This document shows positions 1 to 9,103 of a stretch of 64,000 nt of DNA, one piece after another (position 1 is the first letter of the stretch; every line of letters begins with the position of its first letter). The translations under genes and the position numbers were made by a program. The notes under the pieces were generated by a model. That model was not told where the DNA came from, did no database searches, and was given only the letters and a program-made list of their open reading frames with translations. The DNA is taken from assembly GCA_030432255.1 (NCBI GenBank), contig JAUIHS010000001.1:248001-312000 (forward strand), in the 5' to 3' direction. This stretch comes from Phycisphaerae bacterium. Its GTDB lineage: Bacteria; Planctomycetota; Phycisphaerae; Phycisphaerales; UBA1924.

Positions 1-1
1 C

Positions 2-1075
2 CGGGATCTGCAGGATGCCTATGACGGTGGCCAGTCCGTTGTCACTGATCTGGGCAACCTGGTGATCGAAGGCCCTTCGGCGGCTCAGTTTGGCACCAAC
101 GCCAACCCCAGCAGCAATGTTTTCTTCTACTTCCCCTCCACGCCCGGCGCCTCCATCGAGATGCGCGAGCACTTCGGCGGAGAGCAGGGCGGCGCCGCGA
201 CCTTCCGCCGCGGCACCAGCGGAACCGCCTACGCGATCATCGAGCCGGAGGGCACCACGGATGGCGATTACGGCAGCTGGTTCTATCTCTCGAACAGCGC
301 GGGTGGGAATGGCGTGCGTTATGACGCTGACGTCGATGGTCTGGGGAGCTCCAATCTCCTGATCAGCGACACCGGTGGTTCGGTCGCCGTTGACCTCAAC
401 GACGCGGTCAGCGACAACAAGGTTGTTGTCCCTGTCCGTTCGATCAGTTCGCTGGAGACGCTGAATGAAGCAGGGGTGGCGCACAATCACGGCAATGCCA
501 ACGGGCCTGCGCTGGCCACTGCGGTAACCAACATCGGCTCCCGGACCATCACCACGACCGGCGCCGGTTTCGTGATCGCCATCGGCACCGCGGAGCTCTT
601 CTGCGATTCGGATGCCAGTTACTTCCAGCTTGGCGTTTCCTCAAGCTCGGGCACCTTCGAGGATGGCCTCGAGTTCCTCCAGGATCTGCCCTCTGGAGTC
701 GCCTTCGATAGCAGCAGTACCGTGCAGTCCGTCTTCAATGTTGCATCCGCCGGATCGCACACATTCTACTTCGTTGGTAACAGCTTCCCGGCGGATTCCT
801 GCGACGTCAGCGACTGGTCGCTTACTCTCATTTACGTACCCACCGGTTACGGCACCGTCAGCGCTACAGGTCCGGAGTTCCCGCATCTGGATGACAAGGA
901 TGCGAAGCAACTCATGGGTCCGAACTTCGGCGTCACGCCTGAGCAGATCAATGCTGAGATCGCGGAGGCCAAGGCCCAGGAGCGCAGCCGGATGCTGCAT
1001 GAGCTTCAGGTCATGCAGGCTCGGCTTGATGAGATCATGGACGAAATCAGCGACGACACTGGCAACAGCAACTGA
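2..1075 (+). CDS. Surface/secreted protein, 5' end missing
   Basis: This open frame enters from the left edge and is uninterrupted from base 2, so the N-terminus lies outside the window; the GTG at 62 is only an internal valine. The visible part is about 357 residues. It starts with a 'LQDAYDGGQSVVTD' segment, a motif type found in repetitive tail- or fibre-like surface proteins. A long Gly/Ser/Thr-rich beta-type region without membrane spans follows. The last ~50 residues are charged and Met/Glu/Gln-rich, probably a coiled coil. The stop lies just before the next gene, whose Shine-Dalgarno AGGAGG begins at the stop codon, so the two are likely co-transcribed. No enzymatic motif is seen. An extracellular structural role is inference. 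Confidence 0.6.
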   Translation, partial: RDLQDAYDGGQSVVTDLGNLVIEGPSAAQFGTNANPSSNVFFYFPSTPGASIEMREHFGGEQGGAATFRRGTSGTAYAIIEPEGTTDGDYGSWFYLSNSAGGNGVRYDADVDGLGSSNLLISDTGGSVAVDLNDAVSDNKVVVPVRSISSLETLNEAGVAHNHGNANGPALATAVTNIGSRTITTTGAGFVIAIGTAELFCDSDASYFQLGVSSSSGTFEDGLEFLQDLPSGVAFDSSSTVQSVFNVASAGSHTFYFVGNSFPADSCDVSDWSLTLIYVPTGYGTVSATGPEFPHLDDKDAKQLMGPNFGVTPEQINAEIAEAKAQERSRMLHELQVMQARLDEIMDEISDDTGNSN

Positions 1076-1086
1076 GGAGGATGACC

Positions 1087-1482
1087 ATGCATCGCATGAC
1101 AACACTGACATGGCTCGGTGTCGCCTCAACGGCATGGGCCGGGTCCAGCCTTCAGGTTGACTGGTACACCATCAACGGTGGCGGTATCACCTACGCCACA
1201 GGAGGCGCTTACGCGGTCGGCGGCACGATCGGCCAGCCGGACGCCGTTCAGAGCCTTTCTGGCTCCAGCGGGGTCAATGTCGCGGGCGGCTTCTGGGTCG
1301 TCCCGCCGGAGTACTGCTTCGGCGACGCCGACGGTGATGGCGATGTCGATTTCGCCGACCTCGAGATCCTCCTCGAGGACTGGGGCACCGGGGCGCCCGC
1401 GGCCGACTTCAACGGCTCCGGCCGCGTCGACTTCGGCGACCTTGAGATCCTGCTCGACAACTGGGCCAACAACTGCGACTGA
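1087..1482 (+). CDS. Small secreted protein with two dockerin-like repeats
   Basis: A 131-residue protein. ATG occurs at 1081 and 1087; AGGAGG at 1075-1080 sits six bases before the second, so 1087 is preferred. A short signal peptide ends near 'STAWA'. The middle is a Gly-rich beta segment with 'GGTIGQPDA', a motif common in short planctomycete secreted proteins. The C-terminal ~50 residues hold two calcium-loop repeats: GDADGDGDVDFADLEILLED and a second one ending DLEILLDNW. This resembles type I dockerins, although no cohesin is encoded nearby. The same tail recurs on four other proteins in this window. The gene is directly downstream of the preceding surface protein and is followed by a strong terminator. 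Binding or anchoring through the tail is inferred from dockerins. Confidence 0.75.
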   Translation: MHRMTTLTWLGVASTAWAGSSLQVDWYTINGGGITYATGGAYAVGGTIGQPDAVQSLSGSSGVNVAGGFWVVPPEYCFGDADGDGDVDFADLEILLEDWGTGAPAADFNGSGRVDFGDLEILLDNWANNCD

Positions 1483-1510
1483 TCCCCGCGTGGGACATTC
1501 GGAGGAGAGG

Positions 1511-1542
1511 CACCCACCCGCTCTGTCGGGTGGGTGTTTTTT
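1511..1542 (+). terminator. Intrinsic terminator after the first surface-protein pair
   Basis: A perfect 10-bp stem, CACCCACCCG (1511-1520) with CGGGTGGGTG (1527-1536), encloses the six-base loop CTCTGT and is followed by six T residues (1537-1542). It lies 29 bases after the stop of the dockerin-tailed gene and separates it from the imuA promoter. Confidence 0.93.
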
Positions 1543-1565
1543 CGTCGAATACATTCCGAAAATCC

Positions 1566-1594
1566 TTGACCCTGACGTCACCCTGCCCTATCTT
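1566..1594 (+). promoter_or_regulatory. Sigma70-type promoter of the imuA-imuB-dnaE2 operon
   Basis: TTGACC (1566-1571) and TATCTT (1589-1594) are separated by exactly 17 bases, 28 bases before the imuA ATG. The spacer contains a perfect 8-bp palindrome TGACGTCA (1573-1580), placed where a repressor would block the polymerase. LexA control of such cassettes is known in other bacteria. No E. coli-type CTG-N10-CAG box is present, so the palindrome as operator is a guess. Confidence 0.65.
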
Positions 1595-1621
1595 CTGAAA
1601 AGGTTCTGTCTGGGTGACAAA

Positions 1622-2470
1622 ATGCGAATAGAAGAGTCCAATTTGTCAGGACTCCGGCGTCGTCTTGAGGCGGTGGAGTCTGAGTGGTATCGCTCCGTCG
1701 ATGCTTTGGGCAGCTCCAGATATGCCGATGTACCGGCTTGTCTGGAGACGGCCTGGCCGGAGATTGATCGTGCGTTGCCGGATCGTGGCCTTCGCCGCGG
1801 TGCGATCCATGAGTGGTTCGGGTGCACTGCCGATGGTCACCGCCACCGGCCGCCTCTCGCATTGCTCGCGCACCTCGCACATTGTGCCCTGCAGTCACCG
1901 TCAACCGATGAGAGGAGAGAGGAAGTCCGGGACGACGGGCGCTGCGTGGTCTGGGTGGGAGATCACGCGCTGCCCGCGCCCGGCCTTCTTGCACACCACC
2001 ACGCCACCAGCGCCCGGCCCGGACGTCTCCTGACCGCAAGTCTCTTCGTCCGCGCCCGCGATCGTGATGAGCGCCTCTGGGCCATAGACCTCGCCCTGCG
2101 CAATCCCGCGGTTGCCGCCGTTGTCGCCGACGCCTCCGGCTTCGCGCATGCCGCGCATCGCAGACTGCAACTCGCCGTGGCTGCCAGTGGGGGCGTGGCT
2201 CTCTTTGTCCGACCCCCACGCGAATACCGCGCCTTCTCAAGTGCCTGGACACGCTGGGAAGTCATGCCGCATACCACACCGGAACTCGCTCCGGATCAAC
2301 GATGGAACGTCCGACTTCTGCGCTGCAAGGGAATGCGGCCCGCATCACAGGCACACGCCTGGATCATCGAACGCAACCATGCAACGGGTCATTTCAATCT
2401 GGCTGCCAACCTGGAGCGTCGACCTCAACCGGCGGCGCAGCCCCAACGCAGCGCACGACACTCCGCCTGA
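1622..2470 (+). CDS. imuA: ImuA-like mutasome accessory protein
   Basis: A 282-residue protein. The open frame extends upstream, but ATG 1622 is chosen because it follows the promoter and a GGGTGA Shine-Dalgarno-like stretch at 1611-1616. ImuA proteins are RecA-fold relatives that work with ImuB and DnaE2 in damage-induced translesion synthesis. Recognisable here are the N-terminal 'DRALPDRGLRRGAIHEWFG' region, typical of ImuA/SulA-like proteins, and the central VVWVGD and AAVVADASGF strands. The canonical Walker A of RecA is degenerate, as usual for the family. The start of imuB overlaps the end of this gene by 92 bases in another frame, so translation is probably coupled. Identification rests strongly on the imuB and dnaE2 neighbours. 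Confidence 0.82.
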   Translation: MRIEESNLSGLRRRLEAVESEWYRSVDALGSSRYADVPACLETAWPEIDRALPDRGLRRGAIHEWFGCTADGHRHRPPLALLAHLAHCALQSPSTDERREEVRDDGRCVVWVGDHALPAPGLLAHHHATSARPGRLLTASLFVRARDRDERLWAIDLALRNPAVAAVVADASGFAHAAHRRLQLAVAASGGVALFVRPPREYRAFSSAWTRWEVMPHTTPELAPDQRWNVRLLRCKGMRPASQAHAWIIERNHATGHFNLAANLERRPQPAAQPQRSARHSA

Positions 2471-3911
2471 ATTCCACCTCGTCGTCCGTACCGCGGGGCC
2501 GCGGCGTATCGTGACGACCTGCTGTCAGGGTGCCGCGGCGGCAGGCGTCCACTCCGGCCTCACCCTCGCTGATGCTCGGGCGCGCCTGCCGCGTGAGGGT
2601 GTCACCATCCACGATGATGATCCCGCGCGGCGCAACCGTGCCCTCCAGGCGCTCGCCCGCTGGATGCACCGGCTTGTTCCTGTCGTGGCACCTGATCCGC
2701 CCGACGGTCTCCTCCTGGACGCCTCCGGGTGCGAGCGTCTCTATCACGGTGAATCTCAACTCCTCATCCGCCTCAATACCGCTCTGCGCCGCCTGCGCAT
2801 CCACGCGCGCATCGCGATCGCCTCGACACCGGGTGCCGCCTGGGCGCTTGCACGCTACGCCGATCCCATCCCGCATGCCGACACACCCCTTGAACCCGAG
2901 GAGGAATGCCGCCGCCTCAGAACACTTCCGATTGAGGCGCTTCGCCTGGAGGATGAGGCCGTTGCCCGACTGCGGGAAGTCGGGATCGAGCAGATCGGCG
3001 ATCTCATGCGACTTCCGAGGCGAACGATCCCTTCACGCTTCGGTGAGCACACGTTACTCCGACTCGATCAGGCTGTCGGCCATGCCTTTGAACTCATCGA
3101 TCCCATCCGGCACGAGGATCCGATTCGCGTCGAACGCATCTTCTCCGGGCCTACCACGCGCATCGATGCCATTCATCTCGCCACCCGTGAACTCATCGAT
3201 ACCATCACCGGCGAACTTCGACACCTCGAACGTGCTGCCAGTCTGATCGCCATCACGCTGAAACGCGTTGGTGCGCCGCAGGCCACCCTCACGTTTGCCT
3301 TCAGCCACCCCTGCCGTGATGCCCGTCAGATGTGGAGCCGGATTGAGCCGTGCCTCGAGCGTACCTGTCTCGGTGACGGCGTTGAGGGCGTTCGCATTGA
3401 TGCGCCTCGGACACAACGCATCGAGCACACCCAGTTCACACGCTGGGAGTCGCCGCGTGCTGAGCATGCTGAGAACATGCGGCGGATCGGTGCGATGGTC
3501 GACACCCTTGTCGATCGCCTCGGCACACGTTGTGTGTTTCGCGTTACTTCCCGTGCTTCGCACATCCCTGAGAGCGCCTTCGTGGCATGTGACGCCCGTC
3601 AATCTGCCCCGGCGGCGACCGCTGTCACGACTGCGGATCGACCTTCGATCATCTTTGATCCTCCCCGCCCGATCCGCCTCATGGTCGTAACGCCCGACGG
3701 ACCCGTGATCCACCTTCGCGTCTCCCAATCCGATGAACGTCGGATCATCACCACCATCGGCCCCGAACGCATCGGTCCCGAATGGTGGCACAGCACGCCC
3801 GATGCATCGCCGCGTGACTTCTTCAAGGTGCAGGATGAATCGGGCCAGTGGCTCTGGCTGAGTCGCGAACTCAACACCAACCGCTGGTACCTCGCAGGCG
3901 AGTGGACATAG
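2379..3911 (+). CDS. imuB: ImuB, Y-family polymerase-like mutasome protein
   Basis: A 510-residue protein; ATG 2379 (MQRVISIWLPTWSVD) matches the family N-terminus, while upstream codons run through imuA in another frame. ImuB is a DinB/UmuC-fold protein that is usually catalytically dead and serves as a hub between DnaE2 and the sliding clamp. In line with this, the first acidic motif (DxD in active Y-family enzymes) reads PTWSVDLN, and the SxDE motif is replaced by 'LLDASGCERLY'. A helix-hairpin-helix-like 'LREVGIEQIGDLMRL' lies mid-protein. The C-terminus carries the ImuB tail 'GPERIGPEWW...RDFFKV...LWLSRE...WYLAGEW'. No obvious QLxLF-type clamp motif is seen. It is followed after three bases by dnaE2. 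Confidence 0.9.
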   Translation: MQRVISIWLPTWSVDLNRRRSPNAAHDTPPEFHLVVRTAGPRRIVTTCCQGAAAAGVHSGLTLADARARLPREGVTIHDDDPARRNRALQALARWMHRLVPVVAPDPPDGLLLDASGCERLYHGESQLLIRLNTALRRLRIHARIAIASTPGAAWALARYADPIPHADTPLEPEEECRRLRTLPIEALRLEDEAVARLREVGIEQIGDLMRLPRRTIPSRFGEHTLLRLDQAVGHAFELIDPIRHEDPIRVERIFSGPTTRIDAIHLATRELIDTITGELRHLERAASLIAITLKRVGAPQATLTFAFSHPCRDARQMWSRIEPCLERTCLGDGVEGVRIDAPRTQRIEHTQFTRWESPRAEHAENMRRIGAMVDTLVDRLGTRCVFRVTSRASHIPESAFVACDARQSAPAATAVTTADRPSIIFDPPRPIRLMVVTPDGPVIHLRVSQSDERRIITTIGPERIGPEWWHSTPDASPRDFFKVQDESGQWLWLSRELNTNRWYLAGEWT

Positions 3912-3914
3912 CCC

Positions 3915-6900
3915 ATGCCCGAGTATCCCAACCCCAAGCCAAGACCCCATCCCTGGAAGCGCCCGCCGGAAGAGTCGCCGACCTCTCACTCCCAGCCATC
4001 GGCCACCCGTCACCAGCACCCGCCCTACGTTGATCTCGACGTCACGACCAACTTCACCTTCCTGACTGGTGCGAGCCATCCCGATGAACTGGTCGATCGC
4101 GCTGCCGAACTCGGGCATGTCGCTGCCTCCATGACCGACCACAATTCCATGGCTGGTGTGGTGCGCGCCCATGTCGCCGCGAAGGAAGCCGGGATCCCCC
4201 TCGTCATCGGGACTCGTCTCCGCTTCAACACACACACCGCTGATCCGCCCCTTGAGGTGCTCGTGTATCCGACCAGCCGTGACGCCTACGCGCGTCTCTG
4301 CAACCTCCTCACCATCGGCAAGCGGCGTGCGCCGAAGGGTGAGTGCCATCTGCAAATCTCGGATCTCTCCGATCATCATCAGGGCCTGCTCGCTGTTGTC
4401 CGTCCGCCGCACGAGATCACGGATGACTTCCGCCATGCTCTGCGACTGCTCGTCGACACCTTTGACGATGATCGTCTCTCCATCGCCGCATGGCACAACT
4501 GTTCAGGTGACGATCATGCATGGATTCGCACCATTGACGCGCTCTGTCGTGCGATGCGCATTCCGATGGTGGTCACCAACAACATCCACCAGCATGCGCC
4601 CGAGCGTCGTCCGCTTCAGGATGTCCTCACCTGCATCCGCCACCGGACAACTCTTGAGGATGCCGGCTTCCGGCTCGCCGCCAATGCGGAGCGATACCTC
4701 AAGGCGCCGGAGGAGATGTATCGCATCTTCCGAGATTATCCACATGCGCTGCGGCGCACCGTCGAGATCGCCCGCCGTGCCACCGCCTTCAGTCTCGATG
4801 AACTCCGTTACAACTATCCCGACGAGATCGTGCCGGAGGGCCTCTCTCCGGACGAACACCTTGCCAACCTTACATGGCAGGGTGCCGCTCGGCGCTACCC
4901 CGGTCACGAGGAACTCCCCTCACGCGTGCGCGCCCAGATTCAGCACGAACTCCGCCTGATTGCCGAACTCAACTATGCCCCCTATTTCCTGACCGTTCAT
5001 GACATCGTCGCCTTCGCACGGTCCCGCGAGATTCTCTGCCAGGGACGCGGTGCCGCGGCCAATTCCGCCGTCTGCTTTGCACTCGGAATCACTGAAGTGG
5101 ATCCTGATCGCATCGATGTCCTCTTCGAACGATTCGTGAGCCGGGAACGCAATGAACCTCCCGACATTGATGTCGATTTCGAACACGAACGCCGTGAAGA
5201 AGTGATTCAGTACATCTATGGTCGATTCGGAAGGCATCGCGCTGCGCTCACCGCCGAAGTGATCACCTATCGTGGCCGCAGTGCTGTCCGCGAAGTCGGC
5301 AAGGCCTTCGGTCTCTCCCTCGATCTTGTCGACCGACTTGCGAAGACCCTTGATATGTGGTCCTCCACGATGCCCACTGTTGAACGGCTTCGCGAAATGG
5401 GTCTTAATCCCGAGGACCGCACCCTGCGGCTTGTCATCACGCTCACGCGACAGCTTGTCGGCTTTCCACGCCACCTTTCACAGCACGTCGGTGGCTTCGT
5501 CATCACCCGTGGCCCACTGTCCGAAATTGTTCCCATTGAGAACGCGGCGATGCCGGACCGCACGGTGATCGAATGGGACAAGGACGACATCGATGCCATG
5601 GGCATGCTCAAGATGGATGTTCTCGGCCTGGGCATGCTCACCTGCATTCGCAAGACCTTTGAGATGATCCGGGCCCATCATGGCCGAGACCTGACGCTGG
5701 CCACCACACCCGCTGAGGATCCCGCCGTCTACGACATGGTCTGCAAGGCGGACACGGTGGGGGTGTTCCAGATCGAAAGCCGGGCCCAGATGTCCATGTT
5801 GCCGAGGCTCAAGCCGCGGAACTTCTACGACCTGGTGATTGAGGTTTCGATTGTCCGTCCCGGACCGATCGTCGGCGGCATGGTGCATCCCTACCTGCGT
5901 CGCCGCAATGGTGAGGAACCGGTGACGTATCCCAACGAGCAGGTGGCGCGCGTGCTTCGGAAGACCCTCGGTGTTCCCCTCTTCCAGGAGCAGGCGATGA
6001 AGCTGTCGATGATCTGTGCCGGCTTCTCTGCTGACAAGGCGGAGCGGCTTCGCCGGACGATCGCGGCATGGAAGACACGGGGCAGCAGGATCGCCGAGAT
6101 GGGTGAGCAACTCATGGAGGGCATGATTGCCCGGGGGTATGAGCCGAAATTTGCCGAGCAGGTCTTCCAGCAGGTCAAGGGGTTCTCCAGCTACGGCTTC
6201 CCGGAATCCCACGCGGCCAGCTTCGCCCTCCTCGTCTACGTTTCAGCGTGGCTCAAGTGTCATTACCCGGCGGCGTTCGCGGCGGCACTCATCAACAGCC
6301 AGCCGATGGGTTTCTACGCCCCTGCACAGATCGTGCGCGATGCCGAGGATCACGCTGTCGTCATTGCGCCGGTCGACGTCAACCACAGTGCATGGAACTG
6401 CACACTCGAAGGTGATCGTGACAATCCTGTCATTCGACTCGGGATGCGGCTTGTGCGTGGGCTGCGCGAGGTGGATGCAGAACGGATTGTGAATGCCCGC
6501 GACCGATTCGGTCCTGCGCACTCCATTGACAGCCTGCTCCGGCGTACCGGTGTTCGCAATGCAACCCTCCGCGCCCTGGCCCGAGCTGATGCGTTCACTT
6601 CGCTCAAAGTCGACCGGCAGCGTGCTCTCTGGCGTATCCAGGCGATTCATGATGAAGACCTGCCGCTCTTTGATCACATCGATCGCAACGATGAACCCGA
6701 CATTGATGAGGACGTTGAGCTTCCCGCCTTCACCGAACCTGCCCAGGTTCGTGACGACTACCACAATATCGGTCTCACGTTGCGGGAGCATCCGATTCAA
6801 TTTGTTCGCGCGCACCTTGCAGGGCGTGGTGTCACACCCAATGTCGAACTCGCCGACGAGGCCGCATGGCCCGCCGGGCGCTTCGTCCGCGTTGCGGGGC

Positions 6901-7160
6901 TCGTTCTCGTCCGCCAGCGTCCCAGCACAGCCTCCGGTGTTCTCTTCATCACCCTCGAAGACGAAACCGGTATCGCCAACCTGATCATTCACCCGAAGTT
7001 CTACGAGAGATTCCGCACCACGATCCGATCCAGTACCGCCCTGGTCGTTCGCGGCCGCATCGAACGCAACGGCATCGTTGTACATACGGTCGTCCACGGC
7101 ATCGAGTCCCTCGACCCGGAACTCGGCGAACTGACATCCCGTTCCCGGGACTTCCACTGA
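3915..7160 (+). CDS. dnaE2: Error-prone DNA polymerase DnaE2 (ImuC)
   Basis: A 1081-residue C-family polymerase, the usual length of DnaE2. The PHP domain begins around residue 40 (TNFTFLTGASHPDEL, TDHNSM). The catalytic acidic residues are seen at D417 and D419 in PDIDVDF and at D568 in LKMDVLGL. 'GRGAAANSAVCF' and 'PGPIVGGMVHPYLRRR' of the palm and fingers are intact. A C-terminal OB fold (RVAGLVLVRQRP...ITLEDETG) completes the enzyme. DnaE2 replaces UmuC-type bypass in many bacteria lacking polymerase V and acts with ImuA and ImuB. The gene starts three bases after the imuB stop and closes the cassette. The first ~35 residues are Pro-rich and may be a low-complexity extension or an early start call. 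Confidence 0.95.
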   Translation: MPEYPNPKPRPHPWKRPPEESPTSHSQPSATRHQHPPYVDLDVTTNFTFLTGASHPDELVDRAAELGHVAASMTDHNSMAGVVRAHVAAKEAGIPLVIGTRLRFNTHTADPPLEVLVYPTSRDAYARLCNLLTIGKRRAPKGECHLQISDLSDHHQGLLAVVRPPHEITDDFRHALRLLVDTFDDDRLSIAAWHNCSGDDHAWIRTIDALCRAMRIPMVVTNNIHQHAPERRPLQDVLTCIRHRTTLEDAGFRLAANAERYLKAPEEMYRIFRDYPHALRRTVEIARRATAFSLDELRYNYPDEIVPEGLSPDEHLANLTWQGAARRYPGHEELPSRVRAQIQHELRLIAELNYAPYFLTVHDIVAFARSREILCQGRGAAANSAVCFALGITEVDPDRIDVLFERFVSRERNEPPDIDVDFEHERREEVIQYIYGRFGRHRAALTAEVITYRGRSAVREVGKAFGLSLDLVDRLAKTLDMWSSTMPTVERLREMGLNPEDRTLRLVITLTRQLVGFPRHLSQHVGGFVITRGPLSEIVPIENAAMPDRTVIEWDKDDIDAMGMLKMDVLGLGMLTCIRKTFEMIRAHHGRDLTLATTPAEDPAVYDMVCKADTVGVFQIESRAQMSMLPRLKPRNFYDLVIEVSIVRPGPIVGGMVHPYLRRRNGEEPVTYPNEQVARVLRKTLGVPLFQEQAMKLSMICAGFSADKAERLRRTIAAWKTRGSRIAEMGEQLMEGMIARGYEPKFAEQVFQQVKGFSSYGFPESHAASFALLVYVSAWLKCHYPAAFAAALINSQPMGFYAPAQIVRDAEDHAVVIAPVDVNHSAWNCTLEGDRDNPVIRLGMRLVRGLREVDAERIVNARDRFGPAHSIDSLLRRTGVRNATLRALARADAFTSLKVDRQRALWRIQAIHDEDLPLFDHIDRNDEPDIDEDVELPAFTEPAQVRDDYHNIGLTLREHPIQFVRAHLAGRGVTPNVELADEAAWPAGRFVRVAGLVLVRQRPSTASGVLFITLEDETGIANLIIHPKFYERFRTTIRSSTALVVRGRIERNGIVVHTVVHGIESLDPELGELTSRSRDFH

Positions 7161-7259
7161 CCGGAAACCTGTCACCCGGACACCTCACATATCGCATGCT
7201 CAAGGGCATCCACTCCGAGGAGCCGGGCTGAATTCGATCGAAAGCCTAACATCTTATCC

Positions 7260-7288
7260 CTAACACCTTTCTCCGACCGGCCTACAAT
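7260..7288 (+). promoter_or_regulatory. Probable sigma70 promoter for the coiled-coil protein gene
   Basis: CTAACA (7260-7265) and TACAAT (7283-7288) are 17 bases apart in the 195-base gap after dnaE2. The predicted start is about 60 bases before the ATG at 7356, which has AAGGAG in front of it. The -10 region CTACAATAG resembles those at 26105-26113 and 48396-48404. Confidence 0.55.
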
Positions 7289-7355
7289 AGATCGCGGCTC
7301 AGCCGCACGATATCCTCCACACGGGACCCCATTCGCCTCCCAAGGAGCCGGGACC

Positions 7356-9083
7356 ATGACGCAGATGAATCGAGTCCTTCGCAGAGCCGCCATTCGGATG
7401 GCGCTCGGTCGCTTCGGCCTCTGGCTACTCGTCGGCCTCACCATTGCCGCCGCGGCGATGCTTGGCCTTCGGACCGCCGATAAACTCATCGGGCTCCAGC
7501 CGGACTGGATCCTCTCGTGGTCCATCGCGGGAGGCGCTGCCGGGCTGTTTGCGATCCTTGTCACGATCATCACCCGCAAGGACCGCCTGTTTGTCGCGAG
7601 GACGGTCGACGAGAAGGCTGACCTCCGCGAAGCGCTGTCGACCGCGATCTGTGTTGCCGATCGTCCCGATTCATGGAGCCAGGCGGCTGTTGCACACGCC
7701 GCGAGCATCTCGAAGCGTGTGGTCATCCGTCAGGCGTTCCCGATGAAGGCCCCGAAGATGTGGCCGGCTCCGGTTGTGCTTCTGATTCTCTTTTTCCTGG
7801 CGGGTCTCTTTCCCCAGGGTGATCTCCTCGGGTTCATTTCAGAGGCGGAAGCCGAAGAACAGCAGCAGCAGGAAGTCGCGGCGGCGACTCAGGAAGTCGA
7901 GCAGATCGAGCAGAAGATCGATGAGATCCTGCAGAACATTGACGACAAGGCGTTCGCGGATCAGCTTGCCGATGAGGAACTGGATAAGCCGACGGCCCTG
8001 CGAAGCCCTGAGGAAATGCGACGCCGTGCTCTTGAGAAGCTCACCAAGGCTCAGAATCGCGTGCGCGAGCTCTCTGAGCAGGAGGAGCAGAAGACGCTCG
8101 ACGCGATGCAGGCCCGGATGAAGGACCTGAAGCAGATGCGTGACGGTTCGCAGGAAATGACGGACCTGACTCGTGCCATGCAGAAGGGTGACTTCGCCGA
8201 AGCCAAGGCCGCCCTTGAGAAGATGATGCAGAAGATCAGCAGCGGCGAGATGACCAAGCAGGATCAGGAGAAACTCGCCGAGCAACTTGAGAAGCTTGGA
8301 GAGCAGCTTGAGAAGATGGCCGAGAGCAAGAAGGCCATGGAAGACGCCCTCAAGCAGGCCGGCATCGATCCCGGTGTCCTCAACAACCCCGCCGCGCTGC
8401 AGCAGGCGATCCAGAACTCTGACAAGCTCAACGATGCCCAGAAGCAGCAGCTTCAGAACCTCGCCCAGGCACAGCAGCAGGCGAGCAAGATGTGTCAGCA
8501 GATGGGGCAGGCGTGTCAGAACGCCGGTCAGTGCATGAATCCCGGCGCGCAGGACATGGCCGGTGCACAGGAAGGTCTCGGCCAGATGGCGGGCCAGCTC
8601 TCCGAGATGGAGATGCTTCAGCAGCAGATGTCCGAGATGCAGATGGCCAGCCAGCAGCTTCAGCAGCAGGTCAACTCCCTCTGTCAGTCCATGGGGCAGT
8701 GTGAGGGAAGCAGCGTCGCCATCAGCAGCAAGCCCGGGCAGGGCTCCGGCAATCGCGGCGTCGGCGGCGGCATCGCACCGGATGACCAGGCTGCAGCCTT
8801 CAATCAGTACGACGACAAGACCAACATCAAGACCAGGCAGGGACGCGTGATCGGTTCCACGCTGATCGAGGGCGAGCAGGTTCGTGGCGAGGCCGTGCAG
8901 CAGTTCCGCGAGCAGGTTGCTCAGGCTGTCCAGGACTTTGATGACGAGGCGATCGAGACACAGACGATCCCTCGTGAATTCCACGATCCGATCAAGACGT
9001 ACTTCGGCAACCTCGATAAGCAGACACAAGTCGAGTCTGCCAGCGGTGGATCCACGACCGAGCCCGAGTCCGAAGACGACTGA
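7356..9083 (+). CDS. Membrane protein with long Gln/Met-rich coiled coil
   Basis: A 575-residue protein. Two N-terminal membrane spans (about residues 20-42 and 50-70) and a third around 135-155 are visible. A very long hydrophilic region follows (about 165-480), dominated by Gln, Met, Glu and Lys heptads, almost certainly coiled coil. Residues 380-460 are especially rich in 'QQM'/'QMG' and contain several Cys (MCQQMGQACQNAGQCM). A Gly-rich linker and a charged tail end it. Similar proteins, sometimes called DUF4175-like, occur near Bat/MoxR clusters in planctomycetes, and such a cluster follows here. A scaffold or tether role is inference; no catalytic motif is seen. The gap to the next gene is 20 bases. 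Confidence 0.65.
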   Translation: MTQMNRVLRRAAIRMALGRFGLWLLVGLTIAAAAMLGLRTADKLIGLQPDWILSWSIAGGAAGLFAILVTIITRKDRLFVARTVDEKADLREALSTAICVADRPDSWSQAAVAHAASISKRVVIRQAFPMKAPKMWPAPVVLLILFFLAGLFPQGDLLGFISEAEAEEQQQQEVAAATQEVEQIEQKIDEILQNIDDKAFADQLADEELDKPTALRSPEEMRRRALEKLTKAQNRVRELSEQEEQKTLDAMQARMKDLKQMRDGSQEMTDLTRAMQKGDFAEAKAALEKMMQKISSGEMTKQDQEKLAEQLEKLGEQLEKMAESKKAMEDALKQAGIDPGVLNNPAALQQAIQNSDKLNDAQKQQLQNLAQAQQQASKMCQQMGQACQNAGQCMNPGAQDMAGAQEGLGQMAGQLSEMEMLQQQMSEMQMASQQLQQQVNSLCQSMGQCEGSSVAISSKPGQGSGNRGVGGGIAPDDQAAAFNQYDDKTNIKTRQGRVIGSTLIEGEQVRGEAVQQFREQVAQAVQDFDDEAIETQTIPREFHDPIKTYFGNLDKQTQVESASGGSTTEPESEDD

Positions 9084-9103
9084 TCACGGTAGGTTTCAGC
9101 CTG

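Noticed and set aside
1600-1616. GTTC-N7-GTGA as an alphaproteobacterial-type LexA box before imuA
   Set aside because: Second half-site has only two of four matching bases; kept only the palindrome as candidate.
3054-4496. Minus-strand 480-codon frame spanning imuB and dnaE2
   Set aside because: Covers two well-identified genes on the other strand; no family motif.
7839-9029. Minus-strand 396-codon Leu-rich frame
   Set aside because: It mirrors the Gln/Glu codons of the coiled-coil gene on the other strand; no Shine-Dalgarno, and composition is explained by the antisense.
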